NCBI GenBank assembly: GCA_017654935.2
Contig: CM065680.1
Location: forward strand, 38,570,277-38,634,276
DNA length: 64,000 bases
Direction of reading: 5' to 3'
Origin: Phymorhynchus buccinoides
Lineage: Eukaryota > Mollusca > Gastropoda > Neogastropoda > Raphitomidae
Position numbers and translations under genes: made by a program
Shown: in pieces, positions 1-9,558 of the stretch
How the letters are laid out: each line of letters begins with the position of its first letter
How positions within the stretch are numbered: position 1 is the first letter of the stretch
The notes under the pieces: generated by a model
Seen by the model: only the letters and a program-made list of their open reading frames with translations
Databases searched by the model: none
What the model was told of the DNA's origin: nothing

Positions 1-119
1 ACCTCTTCCTTCCTTCTTTCTTTCCTTCCTATTCATCCTTTCTTTCGTCCGTAAGTACGTCCAACCTTCTTTACTTCACTCTCTCTTTTCTTCTTTGTTT
101 GTACCACAAAAAATAAATT
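1..119. repeat. Pyrimidine-rich low-complexity tract
   Basis: The sequence is an imperfect run of CCTT, CTTT and CTTC units on the plus strand that decays into A/T-rich DNA after about 120. No reading frame or gene signal is visible. Confidence 0.7.
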
Positions 120-1160
120 CAAGATGTAGCAGTGTGGGGACACAGTAGGCAGAAGGCCATACCAGCAGAAAAGGCCTAGAAAAATATTTCGTCGGCTAGG
201 TATTCCGCATTGAAATTTTTTAACTGATATTGAAAGAGGGTGGTTAGTACTTTAATTTTTGACATAGTAGAACTTTGAACTCAATCTATTTGTCTAAATA
301 ATTACAATTAATTAAGTGAATTTCTTAGCAAATCACATGTAATTTTTATCAAATGCATAAAGTGTAATATTCTTCTTATGACTGGATAAAAATGACATAG
401 ACAACATCAGATGATCAATTTAAGTATGATCTGAGATTTTAGTTGAAAATCACGCACAAAAAGACCCCAAAAAGACATAAAAAGAAAAAAAAATTCAAGC
501 ATATCTGTTACTCACAAAGAGTTCTTTCCCTTGGATAAATCCTACAGTCAGTCAATAGAACAATATTGTCCCGTGGAATGGGGCACAAAAATTCCACGAA
601 AACTCCACATGAAAGATAGCACAAATTTCCAGTTAAATAAGCATGAAAAAAGGAGAAGAAAAAGAAAAGAAAAGAAAAGAACAAATCCAAAAATATTAGT
701 TTCTCACGGAGAGTTTCTTCCCTTGCACACAATGTATAAATTTAAGATCTTACATTTAGGTAGTCAAAAGTGATTGTTTCATGTTTACTTAATTGATTTT
801 TTAATGAGCTATTCTAATAGAACTACTCAAAATGAAGAGATTGAAACAAAATTTATCTCTCTATGTTAATTAGAACGAAAGTTATGATTTTTAAAAAATA
901 TTTATGTATTTTACGTCGGTTCAAATCCCTCGTACGGGCCAAGTTTGGGGGCCTCTAGCAAAGGTGTTTGGCATCTATCATGTCTGAAATTGCATATAGC
1001 TGCTGCCAGCAGTGGGTTGTATTCACTGAATTTGTTTTAAAGAACATGTTCAACATAGGTTTTCAGCATGGTATCGCCAAAAATGCTAAAATCTTCGTTT
1101 TGACTTAGTTTTGTTCGGGCGCAAATCATTAAAAAGCATGTTAAAATGACATATCTCAGC
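120..1160. other. A/T-rich DNA without a recognisable gene
   Basis: Only short, compositionally driven frames are present. A weak direct repeat of about 35 bp links 510-540 and 697-730; both copies read like ACTCACAAAGAGTTCTTTCC. I recognise no family and see no exon with convincing splice sites. Confidence 0.5.
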
Positions 1161-1239
1161 TTGTAAAGGTCACACAGACAAGCATCTTATATCAAAATGA
1201 TCTGCAGGACTAGACCTACCTAGGGAATGCAGACGTCTA

Positions 1240-1774
1240 GCGTACATGGCAGACTGGAGTACAGTGCGACGGTGTGGGATCCGTACCAGAAACAGGGACA
1301 TTGAAAGGCTGGAGAGAGTTCAGCGCCAAGCAGCACGCTTTGTAGCCAGGGACTACAAGTCCATGAAACCAGGCTGCGTGAGTGGCATGCTCAGGACACT
1401 AGACCTGCCCCCCCCTGGAGGAAAGACGCAGGCACCAATGCCTCAGCCTCTTCTATAAGATTGCTGAGGGCCTTGTTCCAGCTCTCCCAGCAGACAAGTT
1501 CCTTACCCCGGTCCCCACTAACCGTCGCAGGATCAAGCCGACCAGATTCAAGGGGTTCCAAACCACAAACATCTTGGAAAGACAGGCCGTAAACCATTCC
1601 CGTGGATTTTGTGTCCGAGAAGGGAGAACGGAGCAGTATCGTAGCTCCTTCTTCGTCAGGACTGCCACGGAGTGGAACCAACTGAGTGAGGCTACTGTCA
1701 CCGCAGGCTCCGTCATCGCATTCACATCAGCGCTGACCAGACCACCATCTGAGCCTGCGTCCACTGACCACTAG
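1240..1774 (+). pseudogene. Degenerate non-LTR retrotransposon (CR1/Jockey-like) reverse transcriptase C-terminus
   Basis: Three consecutive plus-strand frames read as the C-terminal tail of a LINE ORF2. A first piece near 1250 contains ATVWDP. The second, about 1276-1405, contains IERLERVQRQAARFV. The third, from about 1415, contains LFYKIAEGLVP and RTATEWNQL. This series (VWDP, then R-DIERLE-VQR-AARF, then YKI-GLV, then WN-L) is typical of the region after the RT domain in Jockey- and CR1-like elements. The frame changes near 1275 and again at the C7 tract around 1408, so it cannot encode protein. The 5' catalytic part is missing, which indicates 5' truncation. The C/T-rich stretch 1775-2000 is probably its 3' UTR. 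The RT-tail call is firm; the clade is tentative. Confidence 0.8.
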
Positions 1775-2221
1775 ATCATTAGGCTTTCTTTTTTGTTTTT
1801 TTCTTGTTTTCTTTATTTCCCTTTTTGCTTACTTCTGGAAGTGGGGCCTGGGCCCTTCCGGCTGAACTGGGTGCTTAACCCAGGGTAAGCAACAGTCTTT
1901 ATCCTTTCTATTTTTTTCTCTCTTTTAATTCTAATAGGGAATGCGCCCTCCTAGTTCCGTCGCGTTTATCGTCAGAAGTTGCGTCTGCGACGTATTAATC
2001 CCGATCCCGATGAGGGGATAATAAGTCATGTCATATTGATTCTACATGTCTTAATTGCCCCCTTCACCTCCCCTTACCCGTTGCCCCGCCCCTATTTCAG
2101 GTATTTCCAGCTTGTATTTTTTTACACACAGACAAGTATCTTTAATCAAAATGATCTGCAGAACAAGGATCTAACTTTTGAGGTAATCATCTTTCATGTC
2201 ACTGAGCAGTACATGTCTTAA

Positions 2222-2279
2222 TGCCCCCCCCCCCTCTCCTTTACCCTTGAACCCCCTTGCTCCCCCCCCCCCCCCTCTC

Positions 2280-2375
<96 letters not shown>
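2222..2375 (+). repeat. Long poly-C tract
   Basis: More than 140 nearly uninterrupted cytosines on the plus strand with a few T and A. Shorter C runs follow at 2493-2512 and 2678-2689. The six-frame translations here (polyproline or polyglycine) are artefacts. Such tracts are hard to sequence, so the length is uncertain. Confidence 0.85.
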
Positions 2376-2901
2376 TTGTCGTGCGAGGTATTTTGGCTTG
2401 TAATTTTCACACAGAGAAGTGTCATATCAAAATGATCTGCAGAACATCTGCCTTTTAAGGAAAATACATCATGTCACTGTATATGTCTTAATGCCCCCCC
2501 CCCCCCCCCCCCTCTCCTTTACCCTTGCACTCCCACCCCCACCCCCCTCCCCTCTTGCGCGAGGTATTTTTGGCTTGTAATTTTCACACAGACAAGTGTC
2601 ATATCAAATGATCTGCAGAACAACATCTGCCTTTTGAGGAAAATACATCATGTCACTGTGATTCTACATGCAATTCCCCCCCCCCCCCTTAATGCCCCAT
2701 CTTACACACACCATTATCTTCACACACACACACACACACTGTTAACTTTTCTGTTTTTATGTGTTTTTATCTGTATCAAATGTATTTTTGACAATAAAAT
2801 CTATGGCAAATGGACTGCTTTGTTGATTTTTGTTTGTTGCACAATATAAGTTTACTATAAAATTCTTGTCATATGAAACATTGAAAGAAAATATATCAGA
2901 G

Positions 2902-2902
<1 letters not shown>

Positions 2903-2990
<88 letters not shown>

Positions 2991-3062
2991 GTGTGTGTGC
3001 ACAATTTGTGTGTGTACGTGTGCACACATTTGTGTGTGTGCACATTTGTGTGTGTGTGCACA
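2903..3062 (+). repeat. (GA)n followed by (GT)n microsatellite
   Basis: About 85 bp of pure GA dinucleotides (2903-2987) pass directly into a GT-rich stretch with interspersed CACA to about 3062. The alternating Arg-Glu or Ser-Leu frames it creates are not genes. Confidence 0.9.
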
Positions 3063-3380
3063 TCTTCTTTTTGCGTATACTGGTATAGCATCCTCCATCA
3101 ACAATTTGATGATTATGACGCTTACGATGTGTGGGGGGGGCAACTAAACAGTAGACTTGGGTAGAAGACTTGCTGCCCAGATGATCAGCTCAATGCGGGA
3201 CTGAATGGGAGGGGGTGAGCATAATTTGGGGGAGAAGCCTGGACAGGGGGGATGGAGTTGAGATAACGGAAAGGTGAGGACAAGGGGGGGGAGAGGAGGT
3301 AATGAAGTGGGGGGGGGGGGGAGGAGGTAGTGAAGTGGGGGGGGGGGGGGGGAGGGGGAGGGAGGAGGGTCACATTGTGT
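3063..3380 (+). repeat. G-rich low-complexity region at the edge of the inverted duplication
   Basis: Several poly-G runs (3132-3139, 3285-3291, 3309-3321, 3336-3352) are joined by GAGGAGGTAGTGAAGTG repeats. Homology to the right-hand arm stops inside this G/C tract, at about 3346 here and 39504 there. Confidence 0.7.
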
Positions 3381-3860
3381 GTGTGTGTGTGTGCATGCAG
3401 AAATAGAAAAAAATAGCTCTGTGGTGTGTTGTGATGTTAGGCCTAACAGTCAATGACAATTTGTGATTGACCATCTTTGGCAAAAACAATCTTTTTGCTT
3501 GTTACATTGTAATTACTCAAATCCGAGATTGTCATCACATCAGTAGAAATGTAAAGTGTCAAAATAAATATTGAATCTGAAATTGTATATCTATCACTTT
3601 TAGATGGAAGTTTTCAGTCTAGGCCTATTATTTTGCCCAAGGCTGTTCTAGTTTGCTCTTCGCAGTTTCGTTCTGTTGAATCAATCCGTCTACATCAGTG
3701 TGTGTGTGCGTGTGTCTGTGCGTGCATGTGTGTGTGTGCGTGCATGTGTGTGTGTGCGTGCGTGTGTTGTCTTTTTCTTCTCAATCGCACGTGCCAGTAC
3801 TGGTGAAACGCGTGTAACATTGGGCATGGTAACGTGCATTTTCTGGCCACTGATCGTAAA

Positions 3861-4019
3861 CTATGTTAGAAGCTTTTTTGCGATCTCTTGCTCTTCACCG
3901 TCTAAGGCATACCATTGATTACAAGCGTTTATTGTTGTGTTCCATCGAGCATCAGTAAATAATGCTAAATCCTCAGATATTTCGCCTTCGCAGCAATGAA
4001 CAACACACTCCGTCGCCAT
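3861..4019 (-). pseudogene. Short ORF and broken continuation resembling a transposon-type N-terminal domain (52 aa)
   Basis: A minus-strand ATG at 4019 opens a 52-codon frame beginning MATECVVHCCEGEISEDL and ending in TAG. After the stop, another frame reads NARYHAQCYTRFT, a Tyr-His-x-x-Cys-Tyr-x-x-Phe-Thr pattern. As I recall, that pattern appears with paired cysteines at the N-terminus of many uncharacterised, transposon-associated proteins in invertebrates. The stop and frame change make this a remnant or a mis-joined exon. The right arm has the same ORF. I do not assign a function. Confidence 0.35.
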
Positions 4020-4281
4020 GAGGTTTTCTGTATAAAGGGGCGCTACTCATAATGAGTGTTGGGTAAAAAGACGTTTTCGTAACTTGAGTTTTCGCCGACT
4101 TTTTTTCAATATCGAGAGGTTCGCAAGTTCTAGACCATATAACTTTAATCTACAAATATCAAACTACAATTTCCCCAAAAAAAATTTCAATGCGCTTTTC
4201 TAGCCATCGGATTTTAATGATAGCAACGATTGGCCTTCTGACTACAGCTACTATTGCCCTCTAAGGTAAAAATTTAAGGCA

Positions 4282-4421
4282 TGTTCGTATTCTGATCGCT
4301 TCTCGGCCTTTTGGCTAAGACTGATTCAGGAACATAAATTTTTGTTTATACCCTGGTTGGTTTGTTCAGCCCGTCGTACATGGCGAAAGCCGATACGCGA
4401 CGTTAAACTGAACTTCCATCC
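4282..4421 (+). mobile_element. U2 snRNA-headed retroposon (SINEU-like), 140 bp
   Basis: Positions 4295-4320 match the first 26 nt of U2 snRNA exactly (ATCGCTTCTCGG through GGCTAAGA) and then diverge before the branch-site recognition sequence. The body continues to about 4421 with unrelated sequence, including CGCGACGTTAAAC. The unit is bracketed by a 12-bp direct repeat, AAATTTAAGGCA, at 4270-4281 and 4422-4433, which looks like a target-site duplication from LINE-type retroposition. Thirteen bases lie between the 5' repeat and the U2 start. It cannot act as U2 because it lacks the branch-site region, the Sm site and stems III-IV. SINEs with U1/U2 heads are known from other animals; whether this family is described is unknown to me. 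The right arm carries the same copy. Confidence 0.65.
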
Positions 4422-4459
4422 AAATTTAAGGCAGACTTATTAGAGACTGTAGACTTACC

Positions 4460-4500
4460 TGAGATGGAGAGAGAGAAGCAATAAAGAGAGAGAGAGAGAG
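4460..4500 (+). repeat. (GA)n microsatellite
   Basis: A short GA-rich run lies just 3' of the U2-headed retroposon. The 4501-4940 stretch after it contains mirrored pseudo-frames in both arms but nothing I recognise. Confidence 0.7.
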
Positions 4501-4939
4501 ACCTGTGTCAGCCTTGACTGCCTGTTGCTGTTTGCTGCTTGCTCCTGCCTACTATTCCTGCACTCCTGTCTGTCCCTGCACCCTTCAACTCCACACCATC
4601 ACAAGGAAGCAATTTCTATCGATACCAGGAAGGAATGCCATCTTCTTTCCCTCCATATTATCCGTTTGATAAAAGAAAGCAACCAAGTTTGATGGCCTAC
4701 AAACATGTTGTAGATTTTTAGAATTATTATGTTCCAGAATTGGGGAGGCATTGTCCTGCAATGCCACCAGAGTATGATCAGATGGAAATGTAATGCATGT
4801 TGCACAAAGGCCTAACATAATTTCTGTCTCTGGGGCCATATTCTGTTCTACAGCGCAATGCTTTCGACGTGCACAAATCTCATTGTAGGGTGAAAGAGAG
4901 AAAGGGAAGAAAATGTAGGAAACAAGAGGAAAAGCCTTC

Positions 4940-5735
4940 AAGGCTCAATCACTTTGTGTTTCTGAAGCTATATCTAAATGCCAGATTGTGCAGTTTCACA
5001 TAAATGTCATACCAATAACAGAAAAACGTCAATTTGCATATTCTGTAGAACATAATTATGCATAAAGGACACGGGACACAAATAAGTTGGTTAATATGTG
5101 TTCTCGCTTTATGTTTTGGGAGATAGATAAAAATGCCAGATAGCTCACTTCCAAACACACTCCAAAGGTCAAGGTCAAAGGGCACAATTTCTATACTGAG
5201 CTTAATGTAGTATACCACTGTACAATTTTTAAGCGATTCTGCACAGCATTTCATGTGATATTTTTACAAGACAAAAATCCAAGGTCAAAGATCAAGGTAA
5301 TCAAGGTCACTGAGGTCAACAATACCTAGCATTCCGTATGATCTTAGGCTAGTCTACCTACTTGCCAAATTTAGAAAGTATCTGCCATAATGTAAAAGAT
5401 ATGGCCAAAACAAATAATTGACGATGTTCAAGGTTAATAGAGTAAAAAATACACCAACATGCCAAATTTGGGGACCGTAACTGTAAACATGTAACAGATA
5501 TGGCCAAGACAAAAAGTGCATGTTGAAGGTCAAAGTCATTGGTTTATCTTGTTATGCAAATCACATCTTTCTTGAAAGCTTGCATAACATAATATGTGTA
5601 TGCAAAGTTTGAACAATGTACGCATTCTAGTTCCCGAGAAAAAACCCACATTAAAGTTTGTACCACAGACGCAACACATACATACACGGACACAACCGAA
5701 CACTGATGAGAACATAGGCTCACTTCGTTAACATG
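4940..5735 (-). repeat. AGGTCA-rich interspersed repeat family
   Basis: The segment repeatedly carries AAGGTCAAGGTCAAAG, CCAAGGTCAAAGATCAAGG and GAAGGTCAAAGTC, spaced among motifs such as CCAAATTTGG and TGGCCAAGACAAA. The same phrasing, in the opposite strand sense, forms the tandem array at 25251-26060. It ends with an ACACATACATACACGGACACAAC block and TCACTTCGTTAACATGAGTGAGCC, a sequence that looks like a transposon terminus. No protein is encoded. The AGGTCA half-sites match nuclear-receptor consensus, but function is unproven. Confidence 0.55.
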
Positions 5736-6138
5736 AGTGAGCCAAAAAGGGCGGTTGAGTAAATTAAATCTATTAGATTGCCTGGTGTTTGTTGAAAATT
5801 GGATTCATTAGTTCTTTTATTGGACGCTCATAGTGGACAGCATTTTGCAGGAATTAAAATGGGACGAGTCGATATTATTTTACTCGTTTCTTGGAATTTT
5901 ATTCAATCACTGTACATGCAGCTGCTGATCGCTTAATGCTTTCATGCTTGACCACGACGTTTTTTCCACTGGCCAAGGTGATGTCCAAATTTATAATTAT
6001 GTAGATAGATATGTTCATTCTGAGTTGTTAAATTGATGCTGAATTGCCACGTTGAGGACAGATGCACTTCTTTTTATTCTTTCTTTTTCTCTCACGTTCC
6101 CACTTTTTTTCTTTTTGTTTTCTTGTTCTTCTTCTGTA
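5736..6138. other. Unassigned intergenic sequence
   Basis: A/T-rich DNA with a pyrimidine-rich stretch near 6070-6125. No gene, RNA or repeat family is recognised apart from its inverted copy in the right arm. Confidence 0.4.
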
Positions 6139-7340
6139 TTAATAGAATGTCAGCGCAAAACAATTCAATAATCATATAATAAAAAGCCAAGTGTCCGTGT
6201 GTGTGTGTGTGTCTGTCTGAAACACAAAACGGGCCTTATAAATAACTCCGCCGTTTTTTGACCGAAACGCTTCAAATTTGCTGTGAGCCCTAACGGGGCG
6301 ATGGCAACGGCGAAACGCGTATCCGCCGGACTCTCGGCGCCCGTATCTCCGGCATTTCTGGACCGATTGCCTTCAAATTTGGCAGGTAGATGACCGGGGA
6401 CGGTGACTATCGGTGTGCCACACCGGAAGCGAATCGGTTCAGAAACGCGCGCGCTATACGCCGCTTCACCTTTTTCACGAATAACTCCGCCGTTTCTTAA
6501 CCGAATCGCTTCAAATTTGCTGTCAGGCTTGCTATGGCCCGGGCAAAGCCTGGCAGCAAATTTGAAGAGAATCGGGAGAGCGCGTCACTCTCAGAGCAGC
6601 GCCAACTGGAAACAGGGACTTATAACTCCGCCGTTTCTTAACCGAATCGCTTTAGATTTGCTGTACTCAACGTTACCTGTACTTGGCGTTACCGTTACTA
6701 GGGAGAGCGCATCACTCTCAGAGCAGCGCCAACGGGAAATGGGGCTTTATAACTCCGCCTCTTCTTAACCGAATCGCTTCAAATTTCCTGTACTCAGTAA
6801 GGTGCGGGGGGTAGTAGAACGGCATGAGTGAGGAAGATGGAAGGAGGGAGAGAGACAAAAGTAATAATAATAAATTTCGTGGACCCGGCAAAACCAGTAC
6901 TCAGCATTACCAGTACGTGGTGTTACCAGTACGGTGCATTGCTAGTACTAGGCGTTGTGCTAGTAATTTTAATAATAGAATGTCAACACAGAACAGTTCC
7001 ATAATAATTTTGATAATAGAATGTCAACACGGAACAATTTGATAATAATTTTAATAATAGAATGTCAACACGGAACAATTCAATAATAATTTTAATAATA
7101 GAATGACAACACAGAACAATTCGATAATAATTTTTAATAATTGGATATCAACACAGAACATTTCAACAACAATTTTAATAATACAATATCAACATAGACC
7201 AATTCAATAACAATTTTATTAAATAGAGCAATTCAATAAAATTAAAAAACCAGATTGTCAACATAGACCATTTCAATAACAATTTTAATAACAGAACGTC
7301 AACATAGAAAAATTCAATAACGATCTCAATACCGTAATAG
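6139..7340 (+). repeat. Composite repeat element with 16-bp and 42-bp minisatellites
   Basis: Four blocks can be read. A 42-bp unit containing AATAGAATGTCAACACGGAA occurs once at about 6143 and then as about eight copies from 6965 to 7325, starting near 6971, 7013, 7055 and 7097. Between them, after a GT run, come four copies of a GC-richer motif containing AACTCCGCCGTTTCTTAACC followed by GAATCGCTTCAAATTTGCTGT (near 6245, 6482, 6622 and 6750). A third block consists of about 16-bp units of the form CCAGTACGTGGTGTTA (6662-6700 and 6892-6960). The AACTCCGCCG motif recurs alone at 27470. It is probably a non-autonomous transposable element; the superfamily is not recognised. Confidence 0.6.
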
Positions 7341-7984
7341 AATGATTTATAGTATTACATTTTTTTAATATATATTGACATGAACAACAACTGCAGAAAC
7401 AAAGGATTAACTTATAAAAATTGGGTTTTTAACAAAGGGGCTGATGTAAGCTTGGTTTTCAGTAGAGAAAAACGTAAAGGGTAACACAAGGAAAGGGACT
7501 GTGATCAACCAGTAAGATGTTTTCTATCAGATAACCAATAAAACTGATTTTCAATAAAAACCGTTTCTAAGATAAACTATAACAATTGGACTCAAAATAC
7601 TATGAACAATACTGAAGATAAAAATCTGGAAAACCTCCAATTATTCAAAAGGCCACCTAGTCCAATAAGAAATAAATTATTACAACAAAGTAACTATAAT
7701 TATATAACAATTTTGATAGTGGATGGGAAAAATAGCCACCAAAGTATCAAACTCATGTTTAGGGCATATTTCACTCTATTTTTTTGGTATTATACTAACA
7801 TCCAAAATATAAAAGTTTATATTGTATTAATTCTTTGTTTATATAATACTTCTTGGAACGAAATCAATAGTTAAAAACTATATAATACTGTTTAATTCAC
7901 AGATTGGATTCAGTGTAGAGGGGAAGTATTGTTTTGTGCTCTTTAAAAAAGAATCCTTTTGCCATCTTTGCTGTTTGCTGTTTT
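7341..7984. other. A/T-rich sequence conserved in both arms, no assigned gene
   Basis: The longest frame, 7602-7874 (90 codons), starts MNNTEDKNLENLQ and is identical in the other arm. Its composition follows the A/T-rich DNA and it resembles no family I know, so I do not call it a gene. It probably belongs to the same element as the hammerhead-like motif just downstream. Confidence 0.4.
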
Positions 7985-8070
7985 CTTGTATGTCTATGTT
8001 GATAAAGGCTTATTCGCCGAAATATCCTGTTGTTTTGTTGTGTTTCTTGTGAATAAAATAACGTCACTTT
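7985..8070 (+). ncRNA. Degenerate hammerhead-like motif, Penelope-element type
   Basis: The core reads TTGATAA, then a GGC/GCC stem with a six-base loop (8007-8018), then GAAA (8019-8022). This follows the hammerhead layout CUGANGA, stem II, GAAA, as found in the terminal repeats of Penelope-like retroelements. Two positions of the first conserved box are changed (T for C, A for G), so cleavage activity is unlikely. The downstream GAATAAAATAACGTCAC also resembles that context. Family assignment is by motif only. Confidence 0.4.
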
Positions 8071-8517
8071 ACACTTGTGTGCTGATTTGTTTGTTGTATA
8101 TTCTGATGCGGATATCTGAAAATGGTGTACCTTGGATGTCAGACTTCAAACAATTGTAATATCAAAACTAGCGAATATATTTATTTTCTGTTTTCTGCAT
8201 ATCAATTGGAAATCTTAGACCCATCTTCTGAAAGTGAATATTCAGAACTTCAACTATGTCTGGGGTTTTTAATTAACAATTTCTGTGAAGTAAAGAATCA
8301 ATTTATTTGGTATAATGCTAAAGTGACAATCTTAACAGAACAATAAAACTAATTTAACATTTCAAATGCAGCATGCAACTGTAACATACCAATTGTAATG
8401 AAGTAATTTTTACTAACAATTCCAAATAAGTAAATAATTTCAGAAGTAAACAATCCAATAAAACAAAACAGCGTGTGTGTGCGTGTGTGTGTGTGTGCTA
8501 TTTTTCCTCCATAGGGA

Positions 8518-8945
8518 GAAAGGTGGCAGAGTGGCTAAGACGTTCGCCTGCCAAATGTAATGCGTGACTGCAGCGTGAGTGACCCGGGTTCGAATCCCGG
8601 CCTCGCCCTTTCTTTCTAGTTTGACAGGAAAATCGAACTGAACGTCGAGTCCTTCAGATGGGGACTTAAAGCTAGTCTGACCCGTGCACTTTACGCACGT
8701 AAAAATCCCACGGCAGTTGAAAGTCGCTAAGAGCAGGGAGAAATCCCGCTGCCTGGTATGGCCAAGTTGATAGCTAGGTTTTCCAAGAGTGCCCACACAC
8801 CCTCCTCACCCTGTGCCCCCCCTCAAAAAAATAAATTGGGTAGGCGGTGCACTTGCGGCGACGTGCTCTCCGGGGGAGAGCAGCCCGAATTTCACTGAGA
8901 TAAGTCACTATATACTGATCTTCAAGAGAGGTAAAGAAAGCTGCA
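8518..8945 (+). mobile_element. tRNA-derived SINE
   Basis: The head contains an RNA polymerase III A box (TGGCAGAGTGG, 8524-8534) and a perfect B box (GGTTCGAATCC, 8587-8597). The spacing of about 53 bp implies a tRNA with a long variable arm, such as Leu or Ser. Downstream sequence (GTGCACTTTACGCACGTAAA, CCCACGGCAG) is a conserved-looking SINE body found in several invertebrates. It ends around the GAGAGGTAAAGAAAG stretch. The extra body and the lack of tRNA-like flanks argue against a functional tRNA gene. The other arm holds the same copy in inverted orientation. Confidence 0.75.
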
Positions 8946-9048
8946 AGCCTGGGATATAAAATCATAACTTCACAAAGCATTATTTTCATTTGCGTATCAT
9001 TAGCCCATAGGCTTAGTGTAAATGCATGTGAGAAAAAGTTGTAAGAAT

Positions 9049-9053
9049 ACACC
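9049..9053. repeat. Target-site duplication ACACC of the left BEL insertion
   Basis: The partner copy is 20614-20618. The uninterrupted site in the inverted arm has a single copy (GGTGT at 33809-33813), which confirms the insertion boundaries. Confidence 0.9.
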
Positions 9054-9550
9054 TGTAACTGCCGATGTGGCAGTGTATTTTGTCTCGCAGTCTTGCCCAT
9101 GTTGGGTTCCACTAGTGTGTTTTGCATGCGCGTATTATTGTTTTGCTTAGTTGCGTGCATAAGGTTTTTTTGTGTGTGTGTCAGTGTGTTTGTCAGGATT
9201 TCGTGTGTGTGTGGATCCTTTTGTTGTGGCCTCTGTGTGTGCGGTGTATTGACTTGACCGACGATTCATGACTAATCATATGACTGACTTTCATTGACGT
9301 AACTGGACTGATGTGTGTTGTTTAAGGCCTGTGTTTGTTTGCTGGTCGTGTTCTCCATGCAATTTTACTTATCAATACAACAATCTACGTCATTGTACAT
9401 TTGGCGTCATATCCTTGACGTCATATCCTTGACATTTACATCACAGTTACTACATCATCTTTTCAGCAGTTGTTTTGAAAGATACCTAATGTTTTCTAGA
9501 AAGTGCTCTGTTGTGCTTCAAAGATTTCTTCCAGTTCGTTCGGCCATAAG
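9054..9550 (+). repeat. Partial LTR, forward orientation (bases 1-497)
   Basis: It starts with the LTR terminus TGTAACTGCCG and matches 49156 onward. It stops at GGCCATAAG, where the sequence switches to the opposite strand. The next bases (9549-9558, AGTATTTTAC) are the reverse complement of the first bases of the internal region after the 5' LTR, so the inverted piece runs 8-12 bp beyond its LTR. Confidence 0.85.
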
Positions 9551-9558
9551 TATTTTAC

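Larger units (their letters stand above)
1165..2700 (+). repeat. Dispersed/tandem minisatellite with poly-C cores, interrupted by a LINE
   Basis: The motif CACACAGACAAG, followed by TATCAAA and ATGATCTGCAG, occurs at about 1168, 2124, 2409 and 2586. Copies are separated by a pyrimidine block (TCTTAATG, poly-C, CTCTCCTTTACCCTTG), then GAGGTATTTTGGCTTGTA. The last three copies are about 285 and 175 bp apart, and their length difference lies mainly in the C tracts. The first copy is separated from the others by the LINE fragment, as if the LINE had landed inside one unit. The role is unknown. Confidence 0.6.
3346..9053 (+). repeat. Left arm of inverted duplication, outer segment
   Basis: This segment matches the reverse complement of 33809-39504 along its whole length. 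Position sums drift only slightly (about 42836 to 42862), showing that indels are few and small. Coding-like frames in the two arms differ by only one residue or so per 100. Its inner end is the ACACC duplicated by the BEL insertion. See the findings for the allelic interpretation. Confidence 0.9.

Noticed and set aside
918..945. B-box-like GGTTCAAATCC as a second tRNA or SINE head
   Set aside because: No A box lies at the proper distance upstream, and the downstream sequence does not match the SINE at 8518. Probably a chance or decayed match.
4295..4320. Functional U2 snRNA gene
   Set aside because: Only the first 26 nt match. The branch-site region, Sm site and 3' stem-loops are missing, and it is flanked by a retroposition-type duplication.
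6965..7330. Regular 42-bp repeats considered as a CRISPR array
   Set aside because: Units are contiguous and degenerate, with no unique spacers, no cas genes, and in a eukaryotic genome. This is a minisatellite.
8521..8605. Functional tRNA gene
   Set aside because: A and B boxes are present, but a SINE body follows directly, no clean acceptor stem can be closed, and there is no oligo-T terminator at the tRNA end.
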